NCBI GenBank assembly: GCA_021229015.1
Contig: CM037778.1
Location: 81,883,842 to 81,947,841 of the forward strand
DNA from: Solen grandis
Taxonomy: Eukaryota; Mollusca; Bivalvia; Adapedonta; Solenidae
DNA: 64,000 nucleotides
Reading direction: 5' to 3'
This document shows positions 24,548 through 36,491 of the stretch, piece after piece. Under the pieces are notes generated by a model. That model ran no database searches, had not been told where the DNA came from, and was given only the letters and a program-made list of their open reading frames with translations. The stretch's first letter is position 1. Each line of letters begins with the position of its first letter. A program made the translations under genes and the position numbers.

Positions 24548-26029
24548 CAACACCCTATCTCAGAGAGGATATAAGACCTGACCAAAAGCTCTCGGAAATG
24601 CTGAAGTACGACATCGTACTCCAACTCGAATACCATACTTAAGTCCCTATCAAATGTACAGGTCATAACTGTGTTTGAGCGATTATGTATTAAATCAAGT
24701 ACTAGTGCGGAAACCCCATCAGACCCAAGATGAAAAGGGAGAACCTTCTGTTACTATAATCTCCCTACTTCAGAACTTTAAGCATAAATTGGAGAAAAGT
24801 CATACAAGTTTCAAGTTTTTTATTTTTAAATTCCAGAAGGCCATAGACCTATGTGGCAATTTTACATGATGGCAGGTAATGTGAATACAACATGTATAAA
24901 ATTTTATATACATTTACACACATATGAAAATAAACACACATATGCTACATTCTCATAATACTCGTAATACTCATAATACCCCCCCCCCCCACACACACAA
25001 ATAGATGTTCATACGCTATACATAGACAAAGCAAGAAGAAAATTCTTCCACTCTTGTTTGTTACCCTAACGAAATGCTAGAGAAACGTACGAGTAATTTT
25101 ATGGGTAAATATAAACATATACACATACGTTAACACAAACATATATAAATGTAAATCAAATACATTCGCCACAAACCTGCGAAAGGTTTGTAACTTCTTG
25201 TGCTAAGATATTTGTTTTGACCACTAAACAGGGCTATGCATTAGAAATTAGTCTCACCTATTGTTTAGGCACTTATCTATACAAACAGACATGTTTAATA
25301 CTTACATTAATGTTTTGTCTCTTTAACAATAGGTTCTAAGTTATATATATTGCTTAAACATGTAATGATACGGTCGAGCAGTTCTTCATTGACCATCAAT
25401 AACTTATTTACATAGGTATTTATCCCAGATTTACCTGAGACCAATAACACAAATGCGATGAACAACAAAAGAGGGTCACGCATAGTTAGGGGTGTTGGTA
25501 TTTTCGACCAGAGGCATTTTCTCCTGAGGTCACAAGTTTATTGCACCAGGAGGGAAGTCCGTGATTTAGATTGGACGATAATGTGTTTTCTAAAGCGCGC
25601 AACTAAGAGGAAATCATCTGCGTTAAAAGAACTTCTATCACACTTATTTACTCATTCGAGTTCAATTTCCACTCTCTCAAAACCCAGTAACTGTCTAAAT
25701 GTGAACTTTTCATGTATATAATAGAAATCAGGATTGATGCAGACACAAATTTAAGGAAAACCCATACTATGTACATGTATCCTAATTATTTCATTATAAA
25801 ACCTTGTCCTTCTAGTGGAGTACAGAAAAAAAAAAATCTTCACCCCCTCAAGCTATCTTTACCAACCGTCTTATGCTAATTCCTTACACCTTAAAATCCT
25901 TACATTGTTATACCAATTTCTCTATTCCCCGACCACTAGTTATACTAATAAATAATAAAATTTCTCAAATGTGAAATGTTTAATTACTCTCTTTCAAGAC
26001 ACATTTCCTTCCTCATAGAAAACACTTAA
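24548..26029. other. Intergenic, no supported gene
   Basis: It contains a short (C)n(AC)n tract near 24978-25000 and a few frames of 60-90 codons with no recognisable features (for example plus-strand 25458-25721). I see no splice-bounded coding segment. Confidence 0.45.
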
Positions 26030-26183
26030 GGTAAAGTCCCTGTAATGGTTGCGCTACATTGCGGGCCTCATGGCTTTTCACGGAGATAACCAAGGTTTCC
26101 TAATGTTTCATTAGGGCGCCTTGGATATCTTGGTAGAGGTTAAGTGGTCCAAGACGTAGCGGAACCATCACTCGGACTTTACC
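26030..26183. mobile_element. 154-bp MITE, GGTAAAGTCC ends, TTAA flanks
   Basis: The ends GGTAAAGTCCCTGTAATGG and the inverted CCATCACTCGGACTTTACC are flanked by TTAA at 26026-26029 and 26184-26187. The TTAA target suits piggyBac or Kolobok type transposition. Related copies lie at about 57310-57471 and, in part, 44915-45005. Confidence 0.75.
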
Positions 26184-26869
26184 TTAATTGTTTGCCCTTT
26201 TGAAAGGACGGTGTGTTGTTCTTTTCAATTAACATTTTAGTTTCATATTAATTAAGACTTCTCAAAACACAGTCCTTTGTAAATCATCCTTTTTAAGCTA
26301 CTAGGCAACGTGAAAGAAATACGTGTCGTATTTTACTTTATTGAAAAGTATTTGGCACTAGTGAAATTCTTTATAACCAATTCAACAAGTATTTATGATA
26401 TTCTGTAAGTTTGGTTTAAAATAAACCTAAGTACATGTAATTTTACTACAATTTGCTATGTCCTCCATAAAACCTTAATCTTGGTGTTTCACAAGGTTCA
26501 TAAACTGGGACAGACCCGTTGCTCTTTCTTATACACACTTCTCTCCTCCTTTAAACGGGTTCCCGATGCCCACAGCACCCGTTCCCAATTGTAAAAGGAC
26601 CCTTCCCAATTGAAGAAGAGAGAGAGAAATTTCCCTTTTTCTAATAATGAAATCATGAAATATCAATTTCAGCTTTTACATTGTAGCAAAGTTAAAAAGA
26701 ATCTTAAAGTGTGTTCTTTTCTTGAATGAATAACTTTAAATCAGTATCTCAGCATAGTAAAATAACCTGTTTAAAGCTTTTGTAAATGTACAGCGAATTT
26801 CCCAACCTCATGAGTTATGATTCTTTTTTTTCCCCCAATTTACTTATTTTCGCGATCAAAAATTCCCAG

Positions 26870-27031
26870 TTTGACAGGTACAGGACTTGTTACCTAAAGG
26901 CTGAAAAAGAATCGCTGTATATCAGTGACATAATTAAAAAGATTTTTGTTATTCACGAATATATCAATAGTTTGCTGAAGACACTAGACTGCTTACCAGA
27001 CGACATCGCAAATACGCTTGATACTGTTTAA
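26870..27031 (+). CDS. Possible terminal coding exon, unknown protein
   Basis: After a pyrimidine-rich stretch and an acceptor-like CCCAG at 26869, the frame runs 53 codons to a TAA at 27029-27031. The peptide is hydrophilic with a helical look (segments LKAEKESLYISDIIKK and LLKTLDCLPDDIANT) and more balanced composition than nearby frames. Upstream the same frame is a low-complexity F/P stretch, which fits an intron. No family is recognised and no partner exon was found. The stop overlaps the TTAA of the adjoining MITE. Confidence 0.3.
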   Translation, partial: FDRYRTCYLKAEKESLYISDIIKKIFVIHEYINSLLKTLDCLPDDIANTLDTV

Positions 27032-27293
27032 CCCTTTCCCTCATATAGACTCATTTTGACCCTTTCCCTCATATAGACTCATTTTGACGCACTCAGTAGG
27101 TACCACATAAAGCCTGATCTGCAGAAAATCACAGTTAAACCTTACCAAATTTAATTACAAAATACTCATTTCCAGACCACTGAGGAGCAGCGAACAGCAT
27201 AAAACCTGATCAGCCTGCGAGTTACTCGCAGGCTGATCTGGTTTTATGCTGTTCGCATAGGTATTTTCATGGTGTCCTCTATGAGGGAAAGGG
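27032..27293. mobile_element. 262-bp piggyBac-like MITE with long hairpin
   Basis: The terminal inverted repeats CCCTTTCCCTCATA and TATGAGGGAAAGGG are each bounded by TTAA (27028-27031, 27294-27297), the piggyBac signature. Its first 28 bases are tandemly duplicated. Inside, GCGAACAGCATAAAACCTGA pairs with its near-perfect inverse to give a hairpin at 27190-27256. It has no coding capacity. Confidence 0.85.
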
Positions 27294-27297
27294 TTAA

Positions 27298-28448
27298 AAA
27301 ATGAAAACCATCGTAAATCCTAACTGAACAAAGACAATTGGATAAAGTTCTACAAATTGGAAAAAAAAATAGTAGCTAAAATGTCATGGGCGCAAGTTAG
27401 TTTGTCTCATACATAGGCATTTATGATTGTGAGTATGGCTCAAAGTGTATTATAACGATTTCTAATCGAATAATTATGGACAATACAAATAATTATGATA
27501 ATAATAATAATAGTTATACTAGGTATCTACTAAATGAAACAATAACTACAGTTATAATAATGTCTTACCTTTTTAACGACTGTTCGTGATATATCCAACG
27601 CGTTACAATCTTTAAACAATCAGCTGTCTATTGAACGTTCTCACTTTCACCATCGATCTTATCCAAAACACCCTGGATGACAGGTACATCATGCTCGTAT
27701 TGAGGCATCATAGCTTGCAAGTATAGCTACGCTACTTTCAAAATATTCAATAGATGAATGCACTTGAATATACCCAGTGTGACGTTCTGTAAGCAATTGG
27801 GTAGAGTCTGAATTACAATGGCTAAATGGTCGGATACTTAGGTATATAAAACATTAGCCCTGTATAAACAAATTTACCTATTGAATATAATTATACAGTT
27901 TAGCGAATGAATCTGGTGCTGTGGATATGTACTTTTCCCCTCCCCTGTTGTGTAACTTAAGGTATGTGAGATGCTTGATAAAGATAGCTCGAAGGCATCG
28001 TCCATTCAAGGCTTGTATGTTACTAAATTGCATTGTTTATTCAATGCTTTCATATGCTAAACTGTTTATTTATCGCACTACAATTAAACACAAGCATGTA
28101 AGAACACGAAGACAAGAGGGTGACCCGTCACGATCTAAAATGACGCAAAGAAAATAAAGCATTTATAAATGAAAGGTGAGCAATGAATCAGACTGATAGT
28201 AAGATTTTGCCTTAATCTCCTATTGTTTTTATGTCGTTTTGACATTAGTATGCAGCACGTAGTTGTCTGCTTAAAATATTGTTAGAAATTTGACCGGTCA
28301 ACCCAGCTCAACTCAACTTTTATTTACAACTGCATAAGTCCTACCGTAGTAGGAAACATTAGCAGCACAAAAACATATAGATATATAAAGTACAAATAAA
28401 TGCAATGGAAAACGGCTGGTGGGATTATTGATTATAGTTAAACTTGTC
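27298..28448. other. Intergenic, no gene
   Basis: AT-rich DNA with an (AAT)-rich stretch at 27495-27515. A plus-strand frame at 27921-28157 has no recognisable features. Confidence 0.5.
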
Positions 28449-28571
28449 CATTAAGTATAGGTTAATGTATGTTAGCGAGGGTTTAACAAATTAAACCGCT
28501 CAAGCTCGGCGCAGCCGAGCGAGCGGTTTAACTTGTTAAACCCTCGCTAACAAACATTAACCTACTTAATG
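28449..28571. repeat. Near-perfect 123-bp palindrome
   Basis: Arms of about 60 bases (28449-28510, 28514-28571) include GTTAGCGAGGGTTTAACAA and its inverse, with GCTCGGC/GCCGAGC at the 3-base centre. The GCGGTTTAA...GTTAAACC pieces recur at 29650 and 30512, so it belongs to a local repeat family. Confidence 0.85.
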
Positions 28572-28994
28572 TATGGAATTATGTTTTGACGATACTGTCC
28601 TAGTCCCCGCCCATAAATTCCCGCCTTTGACGAACCAACCAATCAAATATGCTTCTAGATTACTCATGCAAATTTAATTTCAAATGTGGCTCGTGTCTAA
28701 AAATAGACATGATGCAAGCTCATAACGATATGGAAGCGACAATTGCCATATGTTAACACAAGTTTTGATCTCTTAGAGGGATATTGAATTATTAGATGGT
28801 TTAAATGTTAAAAACCTAAAACTGAAGTAGGGCCTGCTACAAAAACATCTACCGAGATAAAGACACCAACCACAAGTGTCGAAAATGCAAGATGCTAAAG
28901 TTCCAAACTGAAAAAAAAAATGTGATAGTCATAAATCTAAACTTCATTTTTTTTACATCGATTACGAACAAGTTCTACAATTTATATTAATCAT

Positions 28995-29160
28995 TCTCGG
29001 GGGCTCTGGTGGCGGCGTATGCGGTTATTATTGTGGGAGGAAACCGAAGAACTCGGACAAAACCCTCGTGCCTGGACGGGCGACCACTGTACCCCCTCAC
29101 GTACGTGACCAGGAATTGAACCTGGGACGCATTGGTGCGTAACCACTACGCTATCCTGGC
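28995..29160 (-). repeat. tRNA-derived SINE, minus strand
   Basis: On the minus strand the head has box A TAGCGTAGTGGTTA (29140-29153) and box B GGTTCAATTCC (29112-29122) at normal spacing. The body follows with GAGGGTTTTGTCCGAGTTC and GGTTTCCTCCCACA. The two Pol III boxes and the non-tRNA body identify a SINE rather than a tRNA gene. Confidence 0.75.
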
Positions 29161-29316
29161 ACCCTGGCACTGTGATAGTCAGATCGGACGAGGAAAATAA
29201 GCAATGAATGAGCGAGTGAATACTTCATGCTATTCACTTATATTTGCGATTTGTTGTTGTTGATGTTTTACGAGTCACAAGATGTCACTACTATGGTTTT
29301 TGTAAAAGGTCGTAAA

Positions 29317-29462
29317 AATGGTACTGGTATGACTAGCTGGTCCGGTGTCAGGATAATGTGACAGGGTGTTGTATCATGCCACATGTCTACGGTGTGATAC
29401 TGCAGTGTGGCAGTACTATATCTGTCTCAAGTACACATTTTCTCCAAATGACTGAAATACTA
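29317..29462 (+). repeat. SINE fragment, same family as 35995-36309
   Basis: It shares AATGGTACTGGTAT, ATGCCACATGTCTACGG, GATACTGCAGTGTGGCAG and AAATGACTGAAATACT with the full copy. It lacks the tRNA-like head and the tail. Confidence 0.75.
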
Positions 29463-29559
29463 TTCCCAAAAAATAATCTTTTCTATATTCGTATCAGTTC
29501 TCGATGCTTCATTTTACTGCATTTAATCAAAGTCGGAATATTGATTTTATAGCCACGCC

Positions 29560-29745
29560 ACTAATCACACCTTTAAACGCATGCGCACAGAGGTTGATCA
29601 CATGTGCAGTTAATTCAAAACGTATGCTAGGTTATCCATTATACCTAGCGGTTTAAGAAGTTAAACCGAACGAACATTTTGAAAAATACTGCAATCCCAT
29701 CGGTCAAAATATAATTCCATACATTAATGAAGTATAAGCTTTAGT
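29560..29745 (+). repeat. Direct repeat, copy 1 of 2
   Basis: It shares GCCACGCC, CACATGTGCAGTTAATTCA and ATACTGCAATCCCATCGGTC with the copy at 30415-30600 in the same order and orientation. Together they bracket a large inverted repeat. Confidence 0.75.
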
Positions 29746-29930
29746 GTGTTGAGGAATACTTGACACTAGTCACTTGTATTTGCTTTTTTTTTTTTTTTCT
29801 TTTCATCATATTGGATATGATATTATGTTTACTATGTAAATGTTATTTGACATTCAGTTCTCATTGTTTAATAAACAGTTCATTCAAAATAAAAAAAGTA
29901 GAACATCTACGCTGTTTTCATTGCATTTCT

Positions 29931-30382
29931 ATGGTGGCATATTTCTGCCAGCCACTTATCCACTTAACTATGTTGAAACTTTTCTGAAAAATTGTCACAT
30001 CTGGCAAGTAGAAAATTTTCAAGTTATCCACTTAGGTATCTTAACAGGACTAAACTGTCTGTTAGTGCCCACTACTGCCACTCACATATTCACTTATTTT
30101 AACTGGATATCATGCCTTTTTCCAGATAATTATGTGAAAAAATGCTTGTTATCCACATAATTTAACTTGCTAACTTGAAAAAAGGCGAGATATCCAGTTA
30201 TCTTAAGTGAATATATGGCTGGCAGTAGTGGGCACTAACGGGCAGTTTTGTTCTGTTAAGATACCTAAGAGGATAACACGAAAGTTTTCTACTTGCCAGA
30301 TACTAACTGACTATGTGACAATTTTTCAGAAAAGTTTCGACATAGCTAAGTGGATAAGTGGCTGGCAGAAGTATGCCACCAT
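29931..30382. repeat. 452-bp inverted repeat (foldback)
   Basis: The arms at 29931-30111 and 30189-30382 are inverted copies of about 185 bp, for example GCCAGCCACTTATCCACTTA against TAAGTGGATAAGTGGCTGGC. They differ by small indels. The loop is about 77 bp. Overlapping frames on this block are palindrome by-products. Confidence 0.85.
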
Positions 30383-30414
30383 ACATTTCATCATAGTTGG
30401 AACATTGCCAATAT

Positions 30415-30600
30415 AGGCCACGCCTCTTATCCCGCCTCTTCACACATGCGCAGAAAGGTTTTCCACAGGTGCAGTTAATTCAGCGCGTACAGTTGGTTAT
30501 CCATTAAACCTAACGGTTTAACAAGTTAAACCGATGGAAAATTTTGAATAATACTGCAATCTCATTGGTCAAAATATAATTCCATACATTAATGTGTTTT
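30415..30600 (+). repeat. Direct repeat, copy 2 of 2
   Basis: This copy pairs with 29560-29745. Both end CAAAATATAATTCCATACAT TAATG, and both contain GGTTTAA(C/G)AAGTTAAACCG, linking them to the palindrome at 28449. Confidence 0.75.
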
Positions 30601-32949
30601 GATAGAGTGTCCCTTGCTCGTTCTTTAATCAACAAATGGCCTGTTATGATATTTTGACACCGCTTGGACAGTATGGTAGCAATCAACGTTATCATTACAA
30701 AATAAAACTATGTAATCAGTTTGAAAACAAAACACAACTCTTTATGAATCAATTAAATGGTTTAATTAACTGGTTTAAAACAGGTTTCAAAATACGCATG
30801 TCTTCTTTCTTTCTTTCTTTTTTAAACCTTCGACTCATTCTCATTAGTGGGTATCTATTAAATAAGTTTTATCTAAGCTCGTAGACCAACGTTTCTATAG
30901 CTTTGTTTACGAACCATACATGCAACCCGTTTCACCATAGCCCAGAAAAAATAGAAGATGTTTTAGACTTTCATATATTCAGAATTTTAGATACATATTG
31001 TCATCTTGAAAAATAAACGAAACCAAATTTTAATAATACATAATGCAAAACAAAGTAGGCAGTGTGAAACTAAAATATTCACCCAATGGCTGATTGTGAT
31101 ATATAGTGATTGAAAAGGGTAAAAGAAGCTTAAAATTGCAGCATGTGTTGTAATGCCTTGCAAATATAATGACTTACTGACTTAATTACCAAGATATTTG
31201 GCATATAGCATTGCCAATAGAAACTATTTAGACCAACACATCTTATCAAAACTTTATAAAGTATCTTTTCTTTATTGTAGTAATTAGTTTAAACGTATTT
31301 ATTAGTCACATACTTCAATAATACAATTCACACACATATAACACAAAATGGGATGAAATCGAAAGCTTAAAGATTTTCTCCTCTGGATGATTAAGTTGTA
31401 ATATTACGGATTATATGATATACGGTACTTAATCATTCAGTGGTGAAACACAATAAAAAGAAACAAAAATGGAAAAAAAAAAAACAACAAAGAAACAAAC
31501 AAAAGGATCGCAGAATAACAAAGGTATTTCAAAACACACACGCACACAAACAGAGAGAGAGAGGTGGGGTTGACTGATTAAGCGAAGCCAGATTCTTAAT
31601 TATACAATTAGTTTTAAAGCAAGGACAGATTTTTTTCCTTCCAAAAACGTTTTGGTTGTTCAATGAAAGTGTGAACTGCAGAAAATAACTTTAATATTGT
31701 AGTAATTACACGTCGTCACCAACAATAAATTTGTAGTGTATTCAGTATTTTTTCCAAGGGGCAAAGGGCAAGCAAGTATTTATTTATTTATTTGCAAGAG
31801 TTATGCTTCTTGCTAGATAGTATACAGTATAACACCACACCGTACATTGGGCCGATCAGGCCATGGATATCAGACCAGACTGACGTCTTTACTACGACCC
31901 AAATAGCTATTTTTAAACGCCGATTATGAACGCCTTAGAATTTTCTTTAAAATATCCAGATTTCACCATCCGACACACCGGAATCCTGCTGTTTGTATTC
32001 TGAGCGTGTTCCCACTATCACATTACCGCGTCCATGGCGTTCTGCGGTCCCTCGGCGTCCACTGGCGATCATTGGCGAACCCACTGCGTCATTAGGGTGT
32101 TTACGACGGCTCTACCGCGACTATGGCGATCCTACAACACCCGCGCTGCGTTTATGTTTCGGTTCTGGGGACATTTTTATTCGCATGTCTACTCTCAAGG
32201 TGTGCAGACGCGCTTTTTTTTGTCGAAGACAATTTTATTTGTAAAACTTATTGCTGAAAACAAAAAGTCGTGGTCAGAGTAGCTGCAACACCGACGCCAT
32301 CCACTGACCGAGGCTCTTAGGTGGACAAAGAAATCATGCGTAAAACTATTTGATGGTGTGGATTTTATAGCTAATAATCGCCACGAAATACAAACCGAGA
32401 AAAAAAAGCCAATATTGTAATGGGAACCTAGTTACGATGTCGAAATGTCTTGTGGCTAAACCTTAACAAGACACAAGGTAGTAACATTACTTCTAGTGTT
32501 AACCCCGATGAAACTTGGTAGTTGTAGCATGAACCCCGAAGGAACGTCATGAACGTTGTAAGGACGCATGGAGGACGTCGTAAGTCGCGGACTAAAGTTT
32601 GGCTTCCAAAATCAACCTCACTGACAGCTCAGTAATGATGCCATCAAATCGAAAAGGTGTAGTAAGAACGCAATATAGTCACTGAAAGGTCCCCGAGCGA
32701 TTCATAACATCTCGGGGGCTGTATTTAGGCACTAAATCGGTCGGAGATATAGCTCTATGTTTTGTTACCTGTCCTATCACTAAGTGGTGTTAATTTTTTA
32801 TGTTTATTGAAATGCGATTACATTTTGAAAGACAAAAATGTAAAAAAAAATGTGTTAATAATCGATGCTGGAGTTAACGTGTGTAATAAACTATAATAAC
32901 TAAGTAAATGCGCAATCAAGTCTATCGCAATTTATTCGATGATATTTCA
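30601..32949. other. Intergenic; GC-richer patch at 31990-32290
   Basis: No supported gene. The patch at 31990-32290 has CpG-rich sequence and two overlapping open frames, but neither shows a motif and the two frames compete. I take it for a dispersed repeat. A short (CTTT)n lies near 30803. Confidence 0.45.
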
Positions 32950-32954
32950 ACCAT

Positions 32955-33040
32955 CAATGTCCCAGTATCTCAATCGGTAGAGCAGCTAGGGAATTTAAAA
33001 TCAGCTTTGTGATGGAAGGTTTCGATTTTGAATCTAGATC
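32955..33040 (+). repeat. Degenerate tRNA-like sequence (SINE head or tRNA pseudogene)
   Basis: TATCTCAATCGGTAGAGCA (32966-32984) matches a box A region of the tRNA-Lys type, and GGTTTCGATTTTGAATC from 33018 is a damaged box B. The cloverleaf cannot close properly, so a working tRNA is unlikely. Confidence 0.55.
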
Positions 33041-34702
33041 GATGTTTTTTTTGTTTATATATATATATACAATTTAAAAATGTAATATTGAAATTATCAA
33101 TATACATGTACTTATATTAAGGCTATGAAATAAAATGGAATAAAAACAAAACAAACAAAAAAAAAACACTAAAAAACGATACTATATATAAATAGAATAA
33201 CGAAAGTTTGTTCTTTTATGCTTGCTTCCTTTTGATTAAAATACACATATTGATAAAAATCTGCAGGAAAGAGAAATAGGGAGAGCAAAAGTGGCAATGT
33301 GCTTATTGATAGTAGTTTAATGAATCAAATGTTTTGCTCATCTTTTCTTTTTCAACCGTATTTACGCGTTTATAACATTGTGTATTGGCTTCGCTCGAAA
33401 ACCTGAACCACGTTTAATAAATTAACTTTAATAAACAAAAGAAATACGAAATCATTACATTAAAAAAAACCTGTTTTCTCAGCGCTATCAGGACTTTGAT
33501 TTTTAGACACTCGGCGTATGCCGTATTTCAAGTAGCTACAATCCAAATGTAGACCTCGAAAATCGACAGTGTCCATTTTGTATCCCTCCGCGCTCAGTAG
33601 CGCATATATGCAATACGGTTCTGCGATAACGAATACGAGAGGAATAATTATGTAACATAGACATATTAATCATAACCGTTAACGTTGTTGTGTCATCTGA
33701 GTGGTTTTGTGCATGGTTTTTTTATTACTTTTATCATATTTACCTTTACCTGTACAAGAGTGAGACACAAATAAAATAGCTGTTCTGTTCTGTTCTACTG
33801 TAAGCAGAGGTGACACATAGGGGTCACTTTTCCGTCCATCAGACACATGTATAATGAAGGCTTTCATGTGTATCGCCACCAACCTGCCAGTCTCTATATG
33901 CTGCAGTTATTTTTTGCCAGAACGTTGTTATACTTTTATTAATTGTATTGGTCGATTTCACCAAACATACAACCAAGACAAAAAATAACATTTTTTGTCC
34001 TTATCACTTAATGGACGTTTTTGTTTTGTTTTTGAGAAGAGGATGAAGAATTTGGCACTCAAGAGGATATACAATCGTATCTCTTATACGTATGAAACGA
34101 TATATCTATTCCTACTATATACAACTGGCATTTGATATCCCAGTCAACGGTTATCGTTAGCCTTCAAATACACGTAAATCCACCAAGATAATCACTGCAC
34201 ACTTGTATTCTTATCTCCACTTGGTCAACATAATCAAATCTGCGGATTCAATGTATGCATTTAAATAGCGTTGTACAAGTACGTAGTTAGTTGTGCTTAA
34301 AAGTATACCCTCGATCCAATCAATACAAACAGTGGTCCGTATATACACATTTACAACTACAGTTTAGACTGTCCAAACACGTAATATGGATATTAAGTCC
34401 TACAACACACCGTGGGCTTTGTTTTCCATATGAAAAGTATAAATAATAATCAATATATTTTTGGAAAGCTTAACTCATTGCGAATTTAATTTTGCTGAAT
34501 AAGTGTTTTTTTAAAGATATATTGTTTTCATAAACCCATTTACAAACAACAATTGCTGAAGTTTCAAAGTCAGGAAATGCACGAGAATTTTGCAATACAT
34601 GTAAGATCAATACTGACTGGTCACAATAAACTATCATATCGTTCACTGCACATATTGTATTGTTCAGCATTTGAATCAAAATTGGGAATAATGAAAACGA
34701 GG
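33041..34702. other. Intergenic, no gene
   Basis: A short repeat, GCAGAGGTGACACAT(A/T), at about 33805 recurs at 37600 followed in both by CACTTTTCCGTC. Otherwise featureless AT-rich DNA with a (TA)n stretch near 33058. Confidence 0.5.
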
Positions 34703-35048
34703 TCAGACTGCGAGCAGTTGGTCATCTATCTGACGAGCTGTCGGTCATTTATCTGACGAAGTCAGGCTGCGAGCTGTTGGTCATTTATCTGACGAGCTGT
34801 CGGTCATTTATCTGACGAGCTGTTGGTCATTTATCTGACGAAGTCAGGCTGCGAGCTTTTGGTCATTTATCTGACGAGCTGTCGGTCATTTATCTGACGA
34901 AGCCAGGCTGCGAGCTGTTGGTCATTTATCTGACGAGCTGTCGGTCATTTATCTGACGAAGCCAGGCTGCGAGCTGTTGGTCATCTATCTGACGAGCTGT
35001 CGGTCATTTATCTGACGAAGTCAGGCTGCGAGCTGTTGGTCATTTATC
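34703..35048. repeat. 59-bp composite minisatellite
   Basis: The repeat alternates a 23-base module (GGTCATTTATCTGACGAGCTGTC, described in part) with a 36-base module sharing its first 17 bases and ending GTCAGGCTGCGAGCTGTT. GGTCAT restarts at 34861, 34920, 34979 and 35038, giving a 59-bp higher-order period. Units are nearly identical, implying recent expansion or homogenisation. Confidence 0.9.
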
Positions 35049-35994
35049 TAAGCAGATAATTAGTACATAAACGGCTGGTTCTTAGAAAACGGCATAGAAA
35101 TGTAAGGAGTACAAGATTAAGGATATGTGAGGGAGAAAACGAGTCCAGTGTTACGAAAGGTGAAGTAAACAAATAAACACCAAGCTATGTGATAACATCT
35201 TAAAATGTTTCATAACAAATGGTCTAAAACAAGTTTTAAATGAAGATATTATGTATCAAACTACAACACAACATTAATTATTGATATCTTTAGGTAATTT
35301 AGATATCAAACATGTTGAATATAAAATACCGTCATAATTTCCCTTGTGACGATGATTACTTGTGATTCTTTTAATTAGTGTTGAAAGACTTTTTTGCCGA
35401 GTATATAATAATGATATTTTTGGTAAATTGTTTCAGTTTACACGCACTTTAAGGTTATATATCATATATCTATATTACTAAAAGAACGAGCTGATTTTTG
35501 TGTTGGATTTGGCGCCATTACGAAACATCGCTATGTATACAGAGTATCACGGTTATTCAGTAACCATTCAGTAGTTTTTTTTTATTTGTGTTTAAAAATA
35601 AATAAAATTCCAGTTTGCGAGAATTTATGGTGAATCAATCGATATTGGATAAATCTAGGATTTCTGGGGAACACTGTATTGTGGGTCTTCGTATTGTTCT
35701 GAAGTACGTGTCTCTTCGGGGGAAGGGAAGTTCGACTAGCCTCGCAGCAATGTTATAAGAGTGTCTGTTGATCGGCTTTGTGTCCCGATTTTAACTACAC
35801 GAGTCATATTATTTATATTTGAAAGATATCCAATTTATCTTTCGAGTTTATGTTGTGTGGCGTTTATACGAACGCTCGGAAGGAAGAGGCTGTAGTCTGT
35901 CGTGCGTATAAACCACGATGTTTACGTATTCACACAGCATAAAGTACTCGTGAAAAGCATGGTATATGGTTCTAGGCAAAGACAACTTCATGAC
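35049..35994. other. Intergenic, no gene
   Basis: There is a possible Helitron-type 5' end at 35469 (A|TCTATATTACT). An imperfect inverted pair lies near 35858-35915 (GTTTATACGAACG and its inverse). No coding signal. Confidence 0.4.
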
Positions 35995-36309
35995 CGATCC
36001 CGGTGGCCGAGTGGTGATAACGTTCGCTCCGGAATCGGGAGGTCGTGGGTTCGAAAATGGTACTGGTATAGTTCCCTTGCTTGGCGCTCAGCATATAAGG
36101 GTAGTTGCAGGACTGGTTAGCCCGATGTCAGAATAATGTGACTTGGTGTGGTACCATGCCACATGTCTACGGCATGATACTGCAGTGTGGCAGCACTATA
36201 TCTGCCTCAAACTGACATATTGCCTTCAAATGACTGAAATACTGTTGGTGGGACGTTAAACCCAACTCCATGGCTGTTTTTTTTTTTTGTTGTTGTTGTT
36301 GTTGTTTTT
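35995..36309 (+). repeat. Full-length tRNA-derived SINE
   Basis: The head has box A TGGCCGAGTGG (36004-36014) and box B GGGTTCGAAAAT (36048-36059). The body contains GCCACATGTCTACGGC and GATACTGCAGTGTGGCAG. The tail is GGGACGTTAAACCCAACTCC followed by T and GTT runs. Copies of the body occur at 29317-29462 and, inverted, 41510-41710. SINEs are copied by LINE machinery; LINE remnants are nearby. Confidence 0.85.
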
Positions 36310-36491
36310 CCCCAGTTCGATTGTCAGTCCTGTAGAAATTGTTTTATTATATACCTATACATTTTCTGGCCCTAAAACACGCAAAATACGAGACGCAAAT
36401 ACAACTCAACAGATTAAAAATCCGTATTATATCAGCGTCTAATACATAGTATGACGTCACACTGTGCGGACTACTTTCGGTATGGTTCCCG

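Noticed and set aside
31993..32282. Two overlapping plus-strand ORFs in a GC-richer patch
   Set aside because: The frames compete and neither has a domain; the patch looks like a dispersed repeat.
32955..33040. Functional tRNA-Lys gene
   Set aside because: Box B is damaged and the acceptor stem does not pair.
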